Below are positions 15,914 through 26,328 of a stretch of 49,977 nucleotides of DNA, one piece after another. Below the pieces are notes generated by a model. The model was not told where the DNA came from. It did no database searches and saw only the letters and a list, made by a program, of their open reading frames with translations. A program made the position numbers and the translations under genes. Position 1 is the stretch's first letter. Each line of letters starts with the position of its first letter. The DNA is from Candidatus Polarisedimenticolaceae bacterium (GTDB lineage Bacteria; Acidobacteriota; Polarisedimenticolia; Polarisedimenticolales; DASRJG01). The DNA lies in the NCBI GenBank assembly GCA_036376135.1, contig DASVAW010000132.1, positions 1 to 49,977 on the forward strand. The letters are read 5' to 3'.

Positions 15914-17190
15914 GCGCGCACCAGCACGAGGCACGCGTTGTGCCCGCCGAAGGCGAACGAATTCGACATCGCCGCGAGCGGCGAGACGTCGCGATTCTCC
16001 CGCGGGAGGTTCAGATCGCACGCCGGGTCGGGGCGGTCGAGGTTGACGCAGCGGTGGACCAGCCCGCGCGCCAGCGAAAGCGCGGTCGTGATCGCCTCGA
16101 TGCCGCCCGCGGCGCCGATCGCGTGGCCGGTCATCGCCTTCGTCGAGTTGACGAGCAGGTCCGCCGACTTGCGACCGAAGACCCGGTGGATCGCCTCGGC
16201 CTCCTGGGGATCGTTGCGCCGGGTCGCCGTGCCGTGGGCATTGAGGTAGCCGACGTCCCCCGGGGCGAGATCGGCGTCGGCGAGAGCCCCGCGCATCGCG
16301 CGCACGATCTGCCCGCCGCCGGGCTCCGGCTGCATCATGGAGTGCGCGTCGCAGGTCGCCGCGTACCCGGCGATTCGCGCGTAGGCCCTCGCCCCGCGCG
16401 CGCGGGCGTGCTCCTCCCGCTCGAGCACGAGCAGGCCCGCACCTTCCCCGAGCACGAAGCCGTCCCGGTCCACGTCGAACGGGCGCGACGCGCGCTCGGG
16501 CTCGTCGTTGCGCGTGGACAACGTCCGGAGCAGGTCGAACCCCAGCAGGCCGTAGCCGTCCACGTCGGAGAGCGTCTTTTCCACGCCCCCGGCGAGCGCC
16601 ACGTCGAGCACGCCGTCGCGGACGAGGCGATACGCGTCTCCGATCGCCATCGTCCCGGCGGCGCACGCGGTCGAGACCGTCTTGTTCTCGCCGCGGAATC
16701 CGAAACGGATCGCCACCTGCGCGGGGAGGGCGTTGGGGATCAGCATCGGAAGGGCGTAGCGCAGGGTCCCCGAGAACCGTTCGCCCAGGACCCACGCGCG
16801 GTGGGACTCCTCGAGGGTGCACAACCCGCCGATCCCGGTGCCGAGCACCACGCCGACGCGATCGGCGTCGACGCCTTCGAGCGCCTCGGACGATCGCGGC
16901 GAGAGCCCGGCATCCTCGAGGGCGAGCGCCGCCGCCGCGAGGGCGAACCGCGACGCCGGGTCGAGCAGATCCGCCTCGCGCGGGCTCAGCCCCAGTGCCG
17001 CCGGATCGGGGTCGTCGACCGGAGCCCCGAGGCGCGAGCGGAACCCCCGGCTCCGGAACCATGGGAACTCCAGCCGCCGCACGCCGGATGCACCGCGTCG
17101 GATGCCGTCCCAGAACGCGGCCACGCCGCACCCGATCGAGGTGATCGGACCGAGTCCCGTGATGACGACGTCCTGTCCGCGTGCGGGCAT
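15910..17190 (-). CDS. fabF: Beta-ketoacyl-ACP synthase (FabF/KAS II-like)
   Basis: A 426-residue condensing enzyme. The Cys-His-His triad is present: C176 in STACAAGT, His in LNAHGTATR and His in KAMTGHAIG; the C terminus has the usual NSFAFGGHNACLVL. It elongates acyl-ACP with malonyl-ACP. No acyl carrier protein lies beside it, so whether it serves bulk fatty acid synthesis or a special lipid is open; a KAS with its own lipid operon often serves aryl-polyene or modified-lipid synthesis. GGAGGG precedes the ATG. It is the first gene of the lipid operon. Confidence 0.9.
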   Translation of the reverse strand: MPARGQDVVITGLGPITSIGCGVAAFWDGIRRGASGVRRLEFPWFRSRGFRSRLGAPVDDPDPAALGLSPREADLLDPASRFALAAAALALEDAGLSPRSSEALEGVDADRVGVVLGTGIGGLCTLEESHRAWVLGERFSGTLRYALPMLIPNALPAQVAIRFGFRGENKTVSTACAAGTMAIGDAYRLVRDGVLDVALAGGVEKTLSDVDGYGLLGFDLLRTLSTRNDEPERASRPFDVDRDGFVLGEGAGLLVLEREEHARARGARAYARIAGYAATCDAHSMMQPEPGGGQIVRAMRGALADADLAPGDVGYLNAHGTATRRNDPQEAEAIHRVFGRKSADLLVNSTKAMTGHAIGAAGGIEAITTALSLARGLVHRCVNLDRPDPACDLNLPRENRDVSPLAAMSNSFAFGGHNACLVLVRA

Positions 17191-17437
17191 CGAACCCCCA
17201 CTCCCTCCGGAGTTCGGCGCGCAGAACGTACCCACGCCCCCCGACCACGGCCATAAGTTCTTTGTTTGTATGAAGTTATGACATAGCGCCCATCGTGCAG
17301 CAGCATCTTTCGCATGCGGGGCCGGAGTGCTAGCGTGAGCGACGCGAGGTCCCGACGAGCGCCGTAGCGGCCCCTCCCGGCCCCACGGCGTCGCGCGACG
17401 TTCGCCCCGATGGACGCTCGCGACGGGGGCGAACGCC
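17191..17437. promoter_or_regulatory. Divergent intergenic region, fabF / beta-helix protein
   Basis: This 247-bp gap separates two divergent genes. A markedly AT-rich island at about 17250-17285 (with TTTGTTTGTATGAAGTTATGACATA) contrasts with the surrounding GC and is the likely promoter zone for both. I cannot fix a -35/-10 pair with confidence. Confidence 0.4.
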
Positions 17438-20400
17438 ATGTCCAGGAAGTTCCGCGGGGCAGCCGGCGCGCTGGCGCTGGCGCTCTTCACCTCCGCGCAC
17501 GCGGCGATCGTCCACGTGCGAACCGGCGGCAGCGACGCAAACTCCGGCGCCGACTGGGAGCAAGCCAAGGCCACGGTCCAGGCCGCGATCGACGTCGCGC
17601 AGGCGGGCGACGAGATCTGGGTCGCGACCGGCTTCTACCACCAGCGCATCCACAACCGTCTCGTCGCGGGGAACGCGATCGACGTCGCCTTGTACGGCGG
17701 GTTCGCCGGGACCGAGACGTCGCGCGACCAGCGCGACTACGTGACGAACCCCACGGTGCTCCACGGCGACAACGCGGGCGTCGTCGTGTCGATCACCGGT
17801 GGGGCGGGGCCCGAGACGCGCATCGACGGGTTCGTGATCACCGGGGGGAACTCCAACGGCGGAGGCGGGATCGCGATGACCGCCTCGGCGCCGGTGATCG
17901 CGAACAACGTGATCAAGTTCAACCTGACGAGCGGCCCCGGCGCGGGGATCCTCAGCTACGCCTTCGACCCGGTGCGAAACCTCCAGCCCGTGATCACCCA
18001 CAACGTCATCACCGACAACTTCTCCTACGAAGCGGAGGGGGACGGCGGCGGCATCGGGTGCGTCGGGTCCAGCCCCGAGATCAGCTGGAACTTCATCGCG
18101 CGCAACCGCGCGAACCAGAACGGCGGCGGCATCGTCTGCTGGGCCGCGGGGGACGAAGCCGCGCCCCTGTCCTCCTCCCCCACGATCGCGAACAACTGGA
18201 TCGTCGCGAACTCGGCCAACATCCTCGACGGAGGCTCGGACCAGAACTGGGGCGGCGGCGCCATCTTCGCCTCGGCGACGGACATGACGGGCGAGCCGAT
18301 CGGCGCGGACAGCGAGCCCACGATCGTGAACAACGTGATCGCCGCGAACGGCGCCTGGCGCGGCGGCGGGATCGCGCTGATGAACTCGATCCACTCCTCC
18401 GCGACCGTGGTCAACAACACGATCGTCGGCAACAGCGGCGCCGGGGTCTTCTGGGAGAACACCGCGCCGAAGCTCGCCAACAACGTCGTCGCGTTCAACA
18501 CCATGGGTCTCTCGCGCAACCCGGTCGGGAACACGGAGGCGACGATCGTCGCGAACGACGTGTGGGGGAACCAGCTCCACGGGCTCGACATGGACTACGT
18601 CCGCCTGGACGATGCGACCGGGAGCAACGGGAATCTCTCGGCCGACCCCCAGCTCGCGAACTGGAAGATGCGCGGGATGCGCCTCCAGCCGTCCTCCCCC
18701 TGCGTGAACGCCGGCTCGTCGACGTGGATCCAGGGGAGCTGGCCCGACCTCGACGGCCAGGCCCGCACGCTCGGCGCCGCGGTCGACATCGGCGCCGACG
18801 AGTCGGACGGAACGCCGTGGAACGTGACGGGGGCCCGGTTTCACGTGAAGCCTACGGGAAACGACGCGTTCGACGGGCTCGGCTGGGCGACCGCGAAGCG
18901 GACGGTGCAGGCCGCGCTCACCGCGACCAGGGACGCGCCCGGGGAGGTCTGGGTCGCCGCGGGGACCTACCTCGAGCACGTCACCGTCGGCGCCTTCGCC
19001 TGGCTGTACGGCGGGTTCGCGGGGAACGAGACCGCATTCGTGCAGCGTGATCCCGCGACGAACGTGACGATCCTCGACGGCGGCGGCACCCCGACCGTCG
19101 TGACCAGCGAAAACGCCGGCTACCTCGCGAGCACGATCGACGGGTTCACGATCCAGAACGGCGGGCACTGGAGCGGCGGGAATCTCTGGGACGTCGTCGC
19201 CACGACCGCTCGGGGCGCCGGGGTGTACAGCCTCGTCTCGGGCCCGCTCCTCGAGAACAACGTCATCCGCCGGAACTCGACGGGGTCCCCGTTCGATCCG
19301 ATGTCGCCCACGCCGGCGGGGGGCGGGATCGCGGGCTTCCTGAGCACCGTCGTGGTCCGCAACAACGAGATCACCGACAACGAGATCCTGGGGATCGCCG
19401 GCACCGGCGGCGCGATGTGGTTCAACCTCTCGTGGCCGCTCGTCGAGAACAACCGCATCCACCACAACTACGGGAAATACGGCGCCGCCTTCTACGCCTT
19501 CGCCTCCGCGCCGCGCCTGACCGGCAACGTGATCGAGTCCAACACGATGTACAACTGGAGCGGCCTCGTGAACGGGCCGACGACGGGGGCGGTCGAGTTG
19601 TTCGAATGCCTCGACTACCTCGTCGATGCGAACGTCTTCCGCGCGAACGTCGGAGCCTCCGGCGGCGCGATGTACGTGGGCTCGAGCTTCGCCGGGCGCG
19701 TCGAGAACAACCTCTTCGAGAGCAACCGCGCCTGGGACTACTCGGGATTCGGGCAGGGAGGCATCGGCGGCGCGATCTACATGATCGTGCCGGCGACCCC
19801 GAACGACGACCAGGCGATCGTCAACAACACCTTCGTCGGAAACGAGGCCACGAACGTCTACGCGGGGGAGCAGGGCGCGCTCGCGATCTCCCCGCTCTCC
19901 AACCGGCTGACGATCGCCAACAACGTCTTCGCGTCGAACACCTCGGGCATCTACCGCACGATCGGGTCCGAAGCCTGGACGCCCACGCTCCTCTCGAACG
20001 TCCTCTGGAACGGCGGGGCGAACTTCGTGAACCTGCAGCCCGGCCCCACCGACAGGGTGATGGATCCCCAGCTGCACGACGTCGCGGGGGCGGTCTACCA
20101 CCTCGAACCGGACTCCCGCTGCGTCGACGCCGGCGTGAACGCGGCGTTGCTGCGCCGGGAGGCCGACGTCGAGGGCCACCCCCGCATCGTCGACGGGAAC
20201 TACGACGGAACCGCGATCGTCGACGTCGGTGCCTGCGAATGCCCGCGGGACCGCGACGACGACGGGGTGCTCGACGACGTCGACGCCGACGACGATGCCG
20301 ACGGCGTGACCGACGCGCTCGACAACTGCGCCTTCGACGCCAACCCCGCGCAGGCGGACCTCGACCTCGACGGGAAGGGTGATGCCTGCGACCCCGACGC

Positions 20401-21226
20401 CGACGGCGATCGCGTCGACGAGTCGCACGCGTCGGCCTCGCGCCTGCCCTTCGCGGCGAAGGACGCGACGGGTGCCTCGAGCACGCTGCCGACGCAGCCC
20501 GCGAACGCGTACCTCCAGGTCGTCGTCTGGGACGGCGCGGGCACGAACGGTCTCGGCTGGTGGGACGCGACGAACCGGGACTGGATCGACGGAGGCGTCG
20601 CCGCCTATCGCAAGCCGATGGCGATCTACGTCGATCCCGGCGCCTGCGGCTGCATCGACCTGCGCGAGGGGGACACGCTGGCCGTCGACACCGACACCGG
20701 GACGATCGTCGCGCTCCTGCCGGACCGTCCCGCGGGCTGGCAAGGATGGCTGTTCGTCGCCGACGACGGCTCGACCTGGCTCGAGGACACGATGGCGACG
20801 CTCGCACGCGGACCCGCTCCGCTCCCCGGGGACAACTGCGCCGGCGCCTTCAACCCCGCGCAGAGCGACGTCGACGCCGACCTCGAGGGGGATGTTTGCG
20901 ACCTCGACGACGGGATCGTCACGTTCACGGCGCATCGCGACGACGGGCTCGACTGGCAGGCCGAGACCGGGTTCGCGGCCTGGAACGTCTACCGCGGCGA
21001 TCTCGCGGTCCTGAAGGGGACCGACGTCTACACGCAGGCGCCGGGGTCGAACCCGCTCGCCGCGCGGTGGTGCGATCTCGCCGCGACTTCGCTGTCCGAC
21101 GCGACGCTCCCGGTCGGCGGCGCGACGGCCTTCTACCTCGTCACCGGCGAGAACGCCGGCGGCGAGGGAACGCTCGGGATGCGCAGCAACGGCAGCCCGC
21201 GTCCGAACGCGACCCCCTGCCCGTGA
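17438..21226 (+). CDS. Large secreted right-handed beta-helix protein with TSP3-type repeats
   Basis: A 1262-residue exported protein (signal GALALALFTSAHAA). Two modules each open with a DUF1565-like segment (HVRTGGSDANSG at about 26, HVKPTGNDAF at about 468) containing ATVQAAID / RTVQAALT and LYGGFAGTET / LYGGFAGNET. Each continues into many NNVI/NNTI-type rungs of a parallel beta-helix and ends in a choice-of-anchor-Q-like VDIGADE / VDVGACE. Residues about 935-995 are Asp-rich calcium-binding repeats (DDDADGVTDALDNC), and a second short one is near 1130. The last about 100 residues form a fibronectin-like domain also found in the 34.3-kb protein. It is probably a cell-surface or secreted polysaccharide-binding or adhesive protein; no catalytic site was identified. 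Confidence 0.9.
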   Translation: MSRKFRGAAGALALALFTSAHAAIVHVRTGGSDANSGADWEQAKATVQAAIDVAQAGDEIWVATGFYHQRIHNRLVAGNAIDVALYGGFAGTETSRDQRDYVTNPTVLHGDNAGVVVSITGGAGPETRIDGFVITGGNSNGGGGIAMTASAPVIANNVIKFNLTSGPGAGILSYAFDPVRNLQPVITHNVITDNFSYEAEGDGGGIGCVGSSPEISWNFIARNRANQNGGGIVCWAAGDEAAPLSSSPTIANNWIVANSANILDGGSDQNWGGGAIFASATDMTGEPIGADSEPTIVNNVIAANGAWRGGGIALMNSIHSSATVVNNTIVGNSGAGVFWENTAPKLANNVVAFNTMGLSRNPVGNTEATIVANDVWGNQLHGLDMDYVRLDDATGSNGNLSADPQLANWKMRGMRLQPSSPCVNAGSSTWIQGSWPDLDGQARTLGAAVDIGADESDGTPWNVTGARFHVKPTGNDAFDGLGWATAKRTVQAALTATRDAPGEVWVAAGTYLEHVTVGAFAWLYGGFAGNETAFVQRDPATNVTILDGGGTPTVVTSENAGYLASTIDGFTIQNGGHWSGGNLWDVVATTARGAGVYSLVSGPLLENNVIRRNSTGSPFDPMSPTPAGGGIAGFLSTVVVRNNEITDNEILGIAGTGGAMWFNLSWPLVENNRIHHNYGKYGAAFYAFASAPRLTGNVIESNTMYNWSGLVNGPTTGAVELFECLDYLVDANVFRANVGASGGAMYVGSSFAGRVENNLFESNRAWDYSGFGQGGIGGAIYMIVPATPNDDQAIVNNTFVGNEATNVYAGEQGALAISPLSNRLTIANNVFASNTSGIYRTIGSEAWTPTLLSNVLWNGGANFVNLQPGPTDRVMDPQLHDVAGAVYHLEPDSRCVDAGVNAALLRREADVEGHPRIVDGNYDGTAIVDVGACECPRDRDDDGVLDDVDADDDADGVTDALDNCAFDANPAQADLDLDGKGDACDPDADGDRVDESHASASRLPFAAKDATGASSTLPTQPANAYLQVVVWDGAGTNGLGWWDATNRDWIDGGVAAYRKPMAIYVDPGACGCIDLREGDTLAVDTDTGTIVALLPDRPAGWQGWLFVADDGSTWLEDTMATLARGPAPLPGDNCAGAFNPAQSDVDADLEGDVCDLDDGIVTFTAHRDDGLDWQAETGFAAWNVYRGDLAVLKGTDVYTQAPGSNPLAARWCDLAATSLSDATLPVGGATAFYLVTGENAGGEGTLGMRSNGSPRPNATPCP

Positions 21227-21229
21227 TCG

Positions 21230-21400
21230 CTAGAACGGGCTTCCGTCGTCGACGACCGCGCCGAGCGGCGTCGGCTCGGGGTCGTTCGCGGCGGTGATCC
21301 AGGTCGCGGCCGCGATCGCGCCGCCCAGACCGATCGTCCCTGCGAGAAGCCACGCGATCGCGGTGGCGATCGCCGCCCTGGGTTCCGTCTGCGTCGTCAT
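21230..21400 (-). CDS. Small single-helix membrane protein
   Basis: A 56-residue protein with one hydrophobic helix (AIATAIAWLLAGTIGLGGAIAAATW) and a short acidic tail. GGAGGG lies at a good distance from the ATG, which supports it as a real gene. Its stop is three bases from the end of the convergent beta-helix gene. Upstream (21401-21554) lies an unusually AT-rich leader for this genome. Function unknown. Confidence 0.6.
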   Translation of the reverse strand: MTTQTEPRAAIATAIAWLLAGTIGLGGAIAAATWITAANDPEPTPLGAVVDDGSPF

Positions 21401-21554
21401 CGTCGTGCCCTCCTGCGTCGATCCCGCCGCTACAACATCCCTAGGCCTCCGGAAAACACTGACTATGCTGTCTGCAAGAAACATGTATCCACAAAACGGG
21501 AATGCAAGTGTCTCCCGCCTCATGAATTGCCACTGTGTTAGTAGGGATTGAAGC
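21401..21554. promoter_or_regulatory. AT-rich intergenic region upstream of the small membrane protein
   Basis: These 154 bp are the lowest-GC stretch nearby, between the end of the giant kinase-regulator gene and the start of the small membrane protein gene, both on the minus strand. The hexamer TGCAAG occurs twice (about 21473 and 21504). I tested it for sigma-54 -24/-12 spacing on the minus strand and found no match. It probably carries the promoter of the small gene. Confidence 0.35.
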
Positions 21555-24500
21555 CTATAGGCCGTGCCGCTCGAGCTTCCGGTAAAGCGTCGCGCGGGAG
21601 ATCCCCAGAAGACGCGCCGCTTTCACCCGGTTCCCGTCGGCCGCGCGCAGCGCGCGCTCGAGCTCGGCCTTCTCCCCGGCGCGCAGGGAGAAGACCGCGC
21701 GCCGCGACGGCGCTTCGCCGCGCCCGCCGATCGAGGGATCCGAGGCGACGAGCTCCGCCGTGATCGCGCGGTTGCCCGCGAGAAGATCGAGCCGCTGGAG
21801 CACGTTCTGAAGCTCGCGCACGTTCCCCGGCCAGGAGTGCCGCTCCAGGATCGCGAGCGCCGCGTCGTCGATCGGCGTGGCCTTCCGCCCGCGCTCCCGC
21901 GCGATCCGCTCGAGGAAGGACGCGACGAGCAGCGCCACGTCCCCGGGCCGATCGCGAAGCGGCGGCAGCTCGATCGTCAGGACCTGCAGGCGGTAGAGGA
22001 GGTCCTGTCGGAAGCGCCCCGCGCGGATCTCGCCGCCGAGATCGCGGTGCGTGGCGGTGACCACCCGGACGTTCACGGGGATCGCCTTCTCGCCGCCGAC
22101 GGGGCGGACGAGTCCGTCCTCGAGCACGCGCAGCAGCTTCGCCTGCATCGGCGGGGGCATGTCGCCGACCTCGTCGAGGAACAACGTCCCGCCGTCGGCC
22201 CGCTCGAACAGCCCTTCGCGCGCGCGGTCGGCGCCCGTGAACGCCCCACGCACGTGACCGAACAACTCGCTCTCGAGCAGCGACTCGGGAATCGCCGCGC
22301 AGTTCTCCGAGAGGAACGGCCGGCGCCGGCGCGGCCCCTGGAAGTGGATCGCCCGGGCGACGAGGTCCTTGCCCGTGCCGCTCTCCCCGCGGATCAGCAC
22401 CGGCAGCTCGCTCGCCGCGATCTTCTCGACCAGGGAGAACACCGCGCGCATCGCGGGCGAGCGCCCCACGAGGCTCCCGTGGCCGGTCGCCGCCTCCGCG
22501 GCCGCCTGGAGCTGGCGGTTGTGCCACTCGAGTCGCTGGCGCATCCGCGCGTTCTCGACCGCGAGCCCCGCGTGATCGGCGAACGCCTCGACGAAGCGGA
22601 GATCCTCCGGCGTGAACGCGCGGCCTCCTCGGCGGCTGTCGAGGTAGACGGTGCCCAGGATCCGGCCGCGCGCGCGCAGGGGCACGCACATCAGGGAGCG
22701 GATGCCGTAGAGGCTCACGCTGCGAAGGTCGCGGAAACGCTCGTCGCGCCCCGCGTCGAGGGCCACGATCGACCGACCCTGCCCCGCCTGCGAGACGATT
22801 CCGAGGCTGTAGCTCTCGGCGTCGCGGGCCGTCTCGGCGTCCAGATCGCGCGACGCGTGGACGACGAACGTCCCCGCCTCCGGCCCCTCGCGGTCCTCCC
22901 GCAGGAGCACGAGACCCCGCTCGGCCTCGACCGTGCGCAGCGCCATGTCGAGGATCGACTCGAGCAGCGCGTCGGGATCGTTCTCGGAGTTGAGGACGCG
23001 GATCATCGAATAGAGCGTTTCGAGACGTCCGCCCGGGGCGCCGGCCTCGGCTTCCGGACGCAGCCCCGCGTACACGGGTCGTGCCTCGAAGGTGGCGCGC
23101 ACGGCCGGGTCCTGGATGCGCGCGGCCGCGCGGGCGAGGAGCTCGCGCCCCTCGACGACGGCGCCCAGCGCCGCGCACGCCCGCGCCTCGAACGCGGGGT
23201 ATCCCGCTTCCGCGGCGATCGCGCGCGCCGCCGCGGCCTTGGCGCGAGCGCCGGCCGCGTCGCCGCGCGACGCCGCCGAGCGCGCGAGCGCCAGCGCGGC
23301 GCGGATGCGGATCTCGCGCGTGGGGGTGCCGCCGTGGGCTTCGACCGCCAGGAACTCCGCCTCCATCCCGGCCGCGTCCTCGGCGGTCGTCGCCGCCCGC
23401 CGCTCCATCTCGATCGTCAGCGCCATCAGCCACGGGCGCGGTTTGCGCCGCTCGCGACAGCGGGCGAGGACGTCCTCGAGCGCCGCCTCGAGCACCGCGG
23501 GAGCCGCGGCACCCGTCTCGATGGACGCATCGACGAGGAGCATCCGCGCGTAGTCGACGTTCTCCGGCTCGACGCGGCCGAGGGGTAGGGACAACGCGTC
23601 GCGAAGGTCGGCGGCCGCTTCCGCCGCCCGACCGCAGCGGATCTTCGCGTCGGCGAGGTTGCACCGGCCCACCAGCGCGAGATTCGGATCGCCCAGGCGC
23701 GCGGCGAGGTCGACCGCCCGGCCCGCCAGGCGCATCGCGACGTCGAGGCGGCCGTCGTCGATCGCGATCGCGGAGAGGCGCGACAGGCACGCTTCGACCA
23801 GGTCGAGGTGCCCCTGCGCCGTCGCCTGATCCCGCACCTCCTCGAGGGTGCGTCGCGCGGGATCGAGCCGGCCTTCCCGCCAGTCGAGCACCGCGAGTCC
23901 GATGCGCGCCTTGAGCGCGTCGGACTCCCGCTCGCGCCCGCCCGCGCGCAGGCACGCCGCGATCGCCGCCTCGAGATCGCGCTGCGCCTCGGGATCCCCC
24001 GCGCGCAGGCGGCACGTCGCGAGCGCATGCGCGACCTCGGCCGCGGCGTCGGCCTCCCCCAGCTCTCGCATCCGTTCTCCCGCCTCGCGCAGCACGGGGA
24101 TCGCCTCGGCCTCCCGACCCAGGCGACCGAGCGCGATCCCGCGGGCGCGGAGGGCGTGGGCGGCGGCGAGCGCGTCCCCCCCCGCGGCGAGGGCCCCCGC
24201 GAGGGCGAGCGCGGCGTCGAATCGACCGGCCTGCGCGAGCGCGCAGGCCCTCCGTGCGAGCGCGCGATCGCGGAGGGACGCCTCGCGCGCGTGACGCGCG
24301 GCGTGGGCGTACGCCGTCGCGGCCCGATCGTGTTGCCCCGCCGACGCGAGCGCTCCGGCGCGCCGGATCCAGAGCTCCGAGCGCCCCTCCCGCGCCCGGC
24401 GCATCGCGACGAGCGCCCGCCCGTAGCGGACCGCGGCCTCCCCCGGATCGCCTCCCGCCTCGGCGGCCTGCGCGGCCCGCGTCGCGAACCCGGCGGCCTT

Positions 24501-26261
24501 CGTCGGCTCCCCCGCGCCGTTCCACAGCCGGTAGAGCAGCCACGGGTCGGCCCCGTCGCCGGCGAGCGTCACCGCCTCCCGGTGTCGCGAGGCACGGGTA
24601 TCCGGGTCCATGGTTCCGAGCACCCGCTCCACGAGCCCGCGCGAGGTGGCGCGCCAGCCCCCGCCCGAGCCCGACACCAGCCCCGACGCGACGACCTCCT
24701 CCGCCGCCTGACGGGCGGCGGGCCGATCGAGGCGCGCGAGGGTCGCCACGGCGTCGAACTCCGCCTCGCCCCCGAGGACCGCGAGCGCTTCGAGCCAGGC
24801 TCGCGCCGCCGGGGTCAGCGGCGACAGGCGCCCCTCGGCGATCCGCGCGACCGTCTCCCGCGACGCCCCGCGCTCCCACGCGGCGTCGACGAGCAGCTCG
24901 ACGGCCGCGGCCGCGTTTCCCTCCGACGCATCGAGGAGCCACGCGACGCGCTCGTCCGCGACCTCTCCGCCGAGAGCCCGCTCCGCGAGGGCGCGCACCC
25001 CGGACTCGTCCAGAGGAACGAGGTCGAGCCGCTCGACGCCGCCGATCGTCCCCGCGTCGGCGAGCAGGCGGCGCAGGGAGGAGGCACGCACCTCGCGGGG
25101 GCGCAGCGCCGCGACGACGCGAACCGCGGGCTCGCCGGGATCGCGGGCGATCCGGTCGATGCGCGCGGCGGCCGCCGCCGCGGAGGCTTCGGTGTCGTCG
25201 AGGAGCAGCAGGCCCGGAGTCCGCACGTCGTCGACCGTGGTGCGCACCGCGACGCCGCGCTGGATCGCCGCGGCTTCGAGCCACCGCAGCACGCGCGTCT
25301 TCCCGGCCCCGGCGCCGCCGGTCACGAGCGCGACGCGCGGACCCGGGGCGGGATCGAGCCAGGCGCGCAGTCGCTCGATCTCCGGCTCGCGCCCCGCGGG
25401 CGCTCCCGAGGCCATCCGCGCCGCCCGGGTGACCGCGGTTTCCTTCGGCTCGCGCAGGCCGAGGGCCCCGTCCAGCGCGGCGAGCGCCTGCGCGGCACTC
25501 CCCGGCCGTTGGCGGGGATCGGCGGCGAGCAGCCCGGCCAGCCACGGGGAGAGTCGCGGATCGAATCCCGGCGGGAGCTCCGCGAGCTTGCGCGGCGCCG
25601 ACCGCACCGCACGCGCGAAAGCCCCGATCCCGTCCTCCCCGGGAAGGAACGGAGGTGCGCCGAACACCGCCTCGTGCGCGACGACGCCGAGCGCGTAGAG
25701 ATCGCTGCGCGCGTCGGCGCGCCCTCCCTCGAAGAGCTCGGGAGCCAGATAGGGAAGGGTGCCTCGCGCGCGGTACGCCTCCGCCGCCTCGTCCTCTTCC
25801 GCCAGAGCGAGGCCGAAATCGACCACGACGAGGCGGAACCCGAGCCTGGGACGATCGCGCACGAGCAGGTTCGCGGGCTTCAGATCGCGGTGGACCAGTC
25901 CGAAGTCGTGAAGGAACGCGAGGGCTCTCAGCGCCTCGACGAGCAGTCGCGGGAGGATCGACGGTCCCTCGCGGCGCACGGCCTCGACGAATTCGCAGCC
26001 GCGCACGAACTCGAGGGTGAATCGCGGGGTCCCGTCCGGGGCGTCGTGGAACTCGTGCACCTCGACGATGCCGGGGTGACGGAGGGTCGCGAGGGTCGCG
26101 AACTCCTTCCGCAGCGCCTGCTCGTGGCGGACGCGGTCCTCGCCCACGCCGCCCGGCTCCTTGAGCGCAACCCAGGCGCCCGCGCGACGCGAGTCCTCGA
26201 CGAGCCAGACCTTTCCCGCCCCTCCTTCTCCGAGGATCCGACGGGGTTGGTACCGATCCAC
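21555..26261 (-). CDS. Ser/Thr kinase - ATPase/TPR - GAF - sigma-54 activator fusion
   Basis: A 1568-residue cytoplasmic regulator. Residues 1-265 are a Hanks-type kinase: glycine loop GEGGAGKVW (11-19), K34, catalytic [10 protein letters not shown] (124-133, D126) and DFG (148-150). Residues about 290-540 are a STAND/AAA-like ATPase (Walker A GGAGAGKT 315-322, Walker B LLLLDD). Residues about 550-1080 are Ala/Arg-rich helical repeats of TPR type. Residues about 1090-1235 are GAF, and about 1255-1490 are the sigma-54-activating AAA+ domain with GESGTGKD, the GAFTGA loop and TLFLDE. The last 40 residues are a Fis-type HTH ([20 protein letters not shown]). The start is GTG at 26261. Every key residue I looked for is present, so kinase and activator both look active. 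Signal and target promoters are unknown. Confidence 0.93.
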   Translation of the reverse strand: MDRYQPRRILGEGGAGKVWLVEDSRRAGAWVALKEPGGVGEDRVRHEQALRKEFATLATLRHPGIVEVHEFHDAPDGTPRFTLEFVRGCEFVEAVRREGPSILPRLLVEALRALAFLHDFGLVHRDLKPANLLVRDRPRLGFRLVVVDFGLALAEEDEAAEAYRARGTLPYLAPELFEGGRADARSDLYALGVVAHEAVFGAPPFLPGEDGIGAFARAVRSAPRKLAELPPGFDPRLSPWLAGLLAADPRQRPGSAAQALAALDGALGLREPKETAVTRAARMASGAPAGREPEIERLRAWLDPAPGPRVALVTGGAGAGKTRVLRWLEAAAIQRGVAVRTTVDDVRTPGLLLLDDTEASAAAAAARIDRIARDPGEPAVRVVAALRPREVRASSLRRLLADAGTIGGVERLDLVPLDESGVRALAERALGGEVADERVAWLLDASEGNAAAAVELLVDAAWERGASRETVARIAEGRLSPLTPAARAWLEALAVLGGEAEFDAVATLARLDRPAARQAAEEVVASGLVSGSGGGWRATSRGLVERVLGTMDPDTRASRHREAVTLAGDGADPWLLYRLWNGAGEPTKAAGFATRAAQAAEAGGDPGEAAVRYGRALVAMRRAREGRSELWIRRAGALASAGQHDRAATAYAHAARHAREASLRDRALARRACALAQAGRFDAALALAGALAAGGDALAAAHALRARGIALGRLGREAEAIPVLREAGERMRELGEADAAAEVAHALATCRLRAGDPEAQRDLEAAIAACLRAGGRERESDALKARIGLAVLDWREGRLDPARRTLEEVRDQATAQGHLDLVEACLSRLSAIAIDDGRLDVAMRLAGRAVDLAARLGDPNLALVGRCNLADAKIRCGRAAEAAADLRDALSLPLGRVEPENVDYARMLLVDASIETGAAAPAVLEAALEDVLARCRERRKPRPWLMALTIEMERRAATTAEDAAGMEAEFLAVEAHGGTPTREIRIRAALALARSAASRGDAAGARAKAAAARAIAAEAGYPAFEARACAALGAVVEGRELLARAAARIQDPAVRATFEARPVYAGLRPEAEAGAPGGRLETLYSMIRVLNSENDPDALLESILDMALRTVEAERGLVLLREDREGPEAGTFVVHASRDLDAETARDAESYSLGIVSQAGQGRSIVALDAGRDERFRDLRSVSLYGIRSLMCVPLRARGRILGTVYLDSRRGGRAFTPEDLRFVEAFADHAGLAVENARMRQRLEWHNRQLQAAAEAATGHGSLVGRSPAMRAVFSLVEKIAASELPVLIRGESGTGKDLVARAIHFQGPRRRRPFLSENCAAIPESLLESELFGHVRGAFTGADRAREGLFERADGGTLFLDEVGDMPPPMQAKLLRVLEDGLVRPVGGEKAIPVNVRVVTATHRDLGGEIRAGRFRQDLLYRLQVLTIELPPLRDRPGDVALLVASFLERIARERGRKATPIDDAALAILERHSWPGNVRELQNVLQRLDLLAGNRAITAELVASDPSIGGRGEAPSRRAVFSLRAGEKAELERALRAADGNRVKAARLLGISRATLYRKLERHGL

Positions 26262-26328
26262 GCGGCGATGCTACTCCGCCCCGAGTCCGATATGTCTCGT
26301 TTTTGCGAAATCGGGAAGAGACGCGCGT

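Noticed and set aside
17330-20935. A 1201-codon open frame on the minus strand opposite the beta-helix gene
   Set aside because: Low-complexity Arg/Val/Asp/Gly-rich product with no ribosome site. It is the mirror of a high-GC gene; the plus-strand frame has a signal peptide and repeated domains.
21401-21554. Sigma-54 (-24/-12) promoter in the AT-rich gap
   Set aside because: TGGCA and TTGCA elements occur, but GG and GC are not 10 bp apart, so the required spacing fails.
21564-23588. Long plus-strand frame opposite the giant regulator
   Set aside because: Arg-rich antisense artefact of high-GC codon usage. The minus-strand frame carries intact kinase, GAF and sigma-54 motifs.
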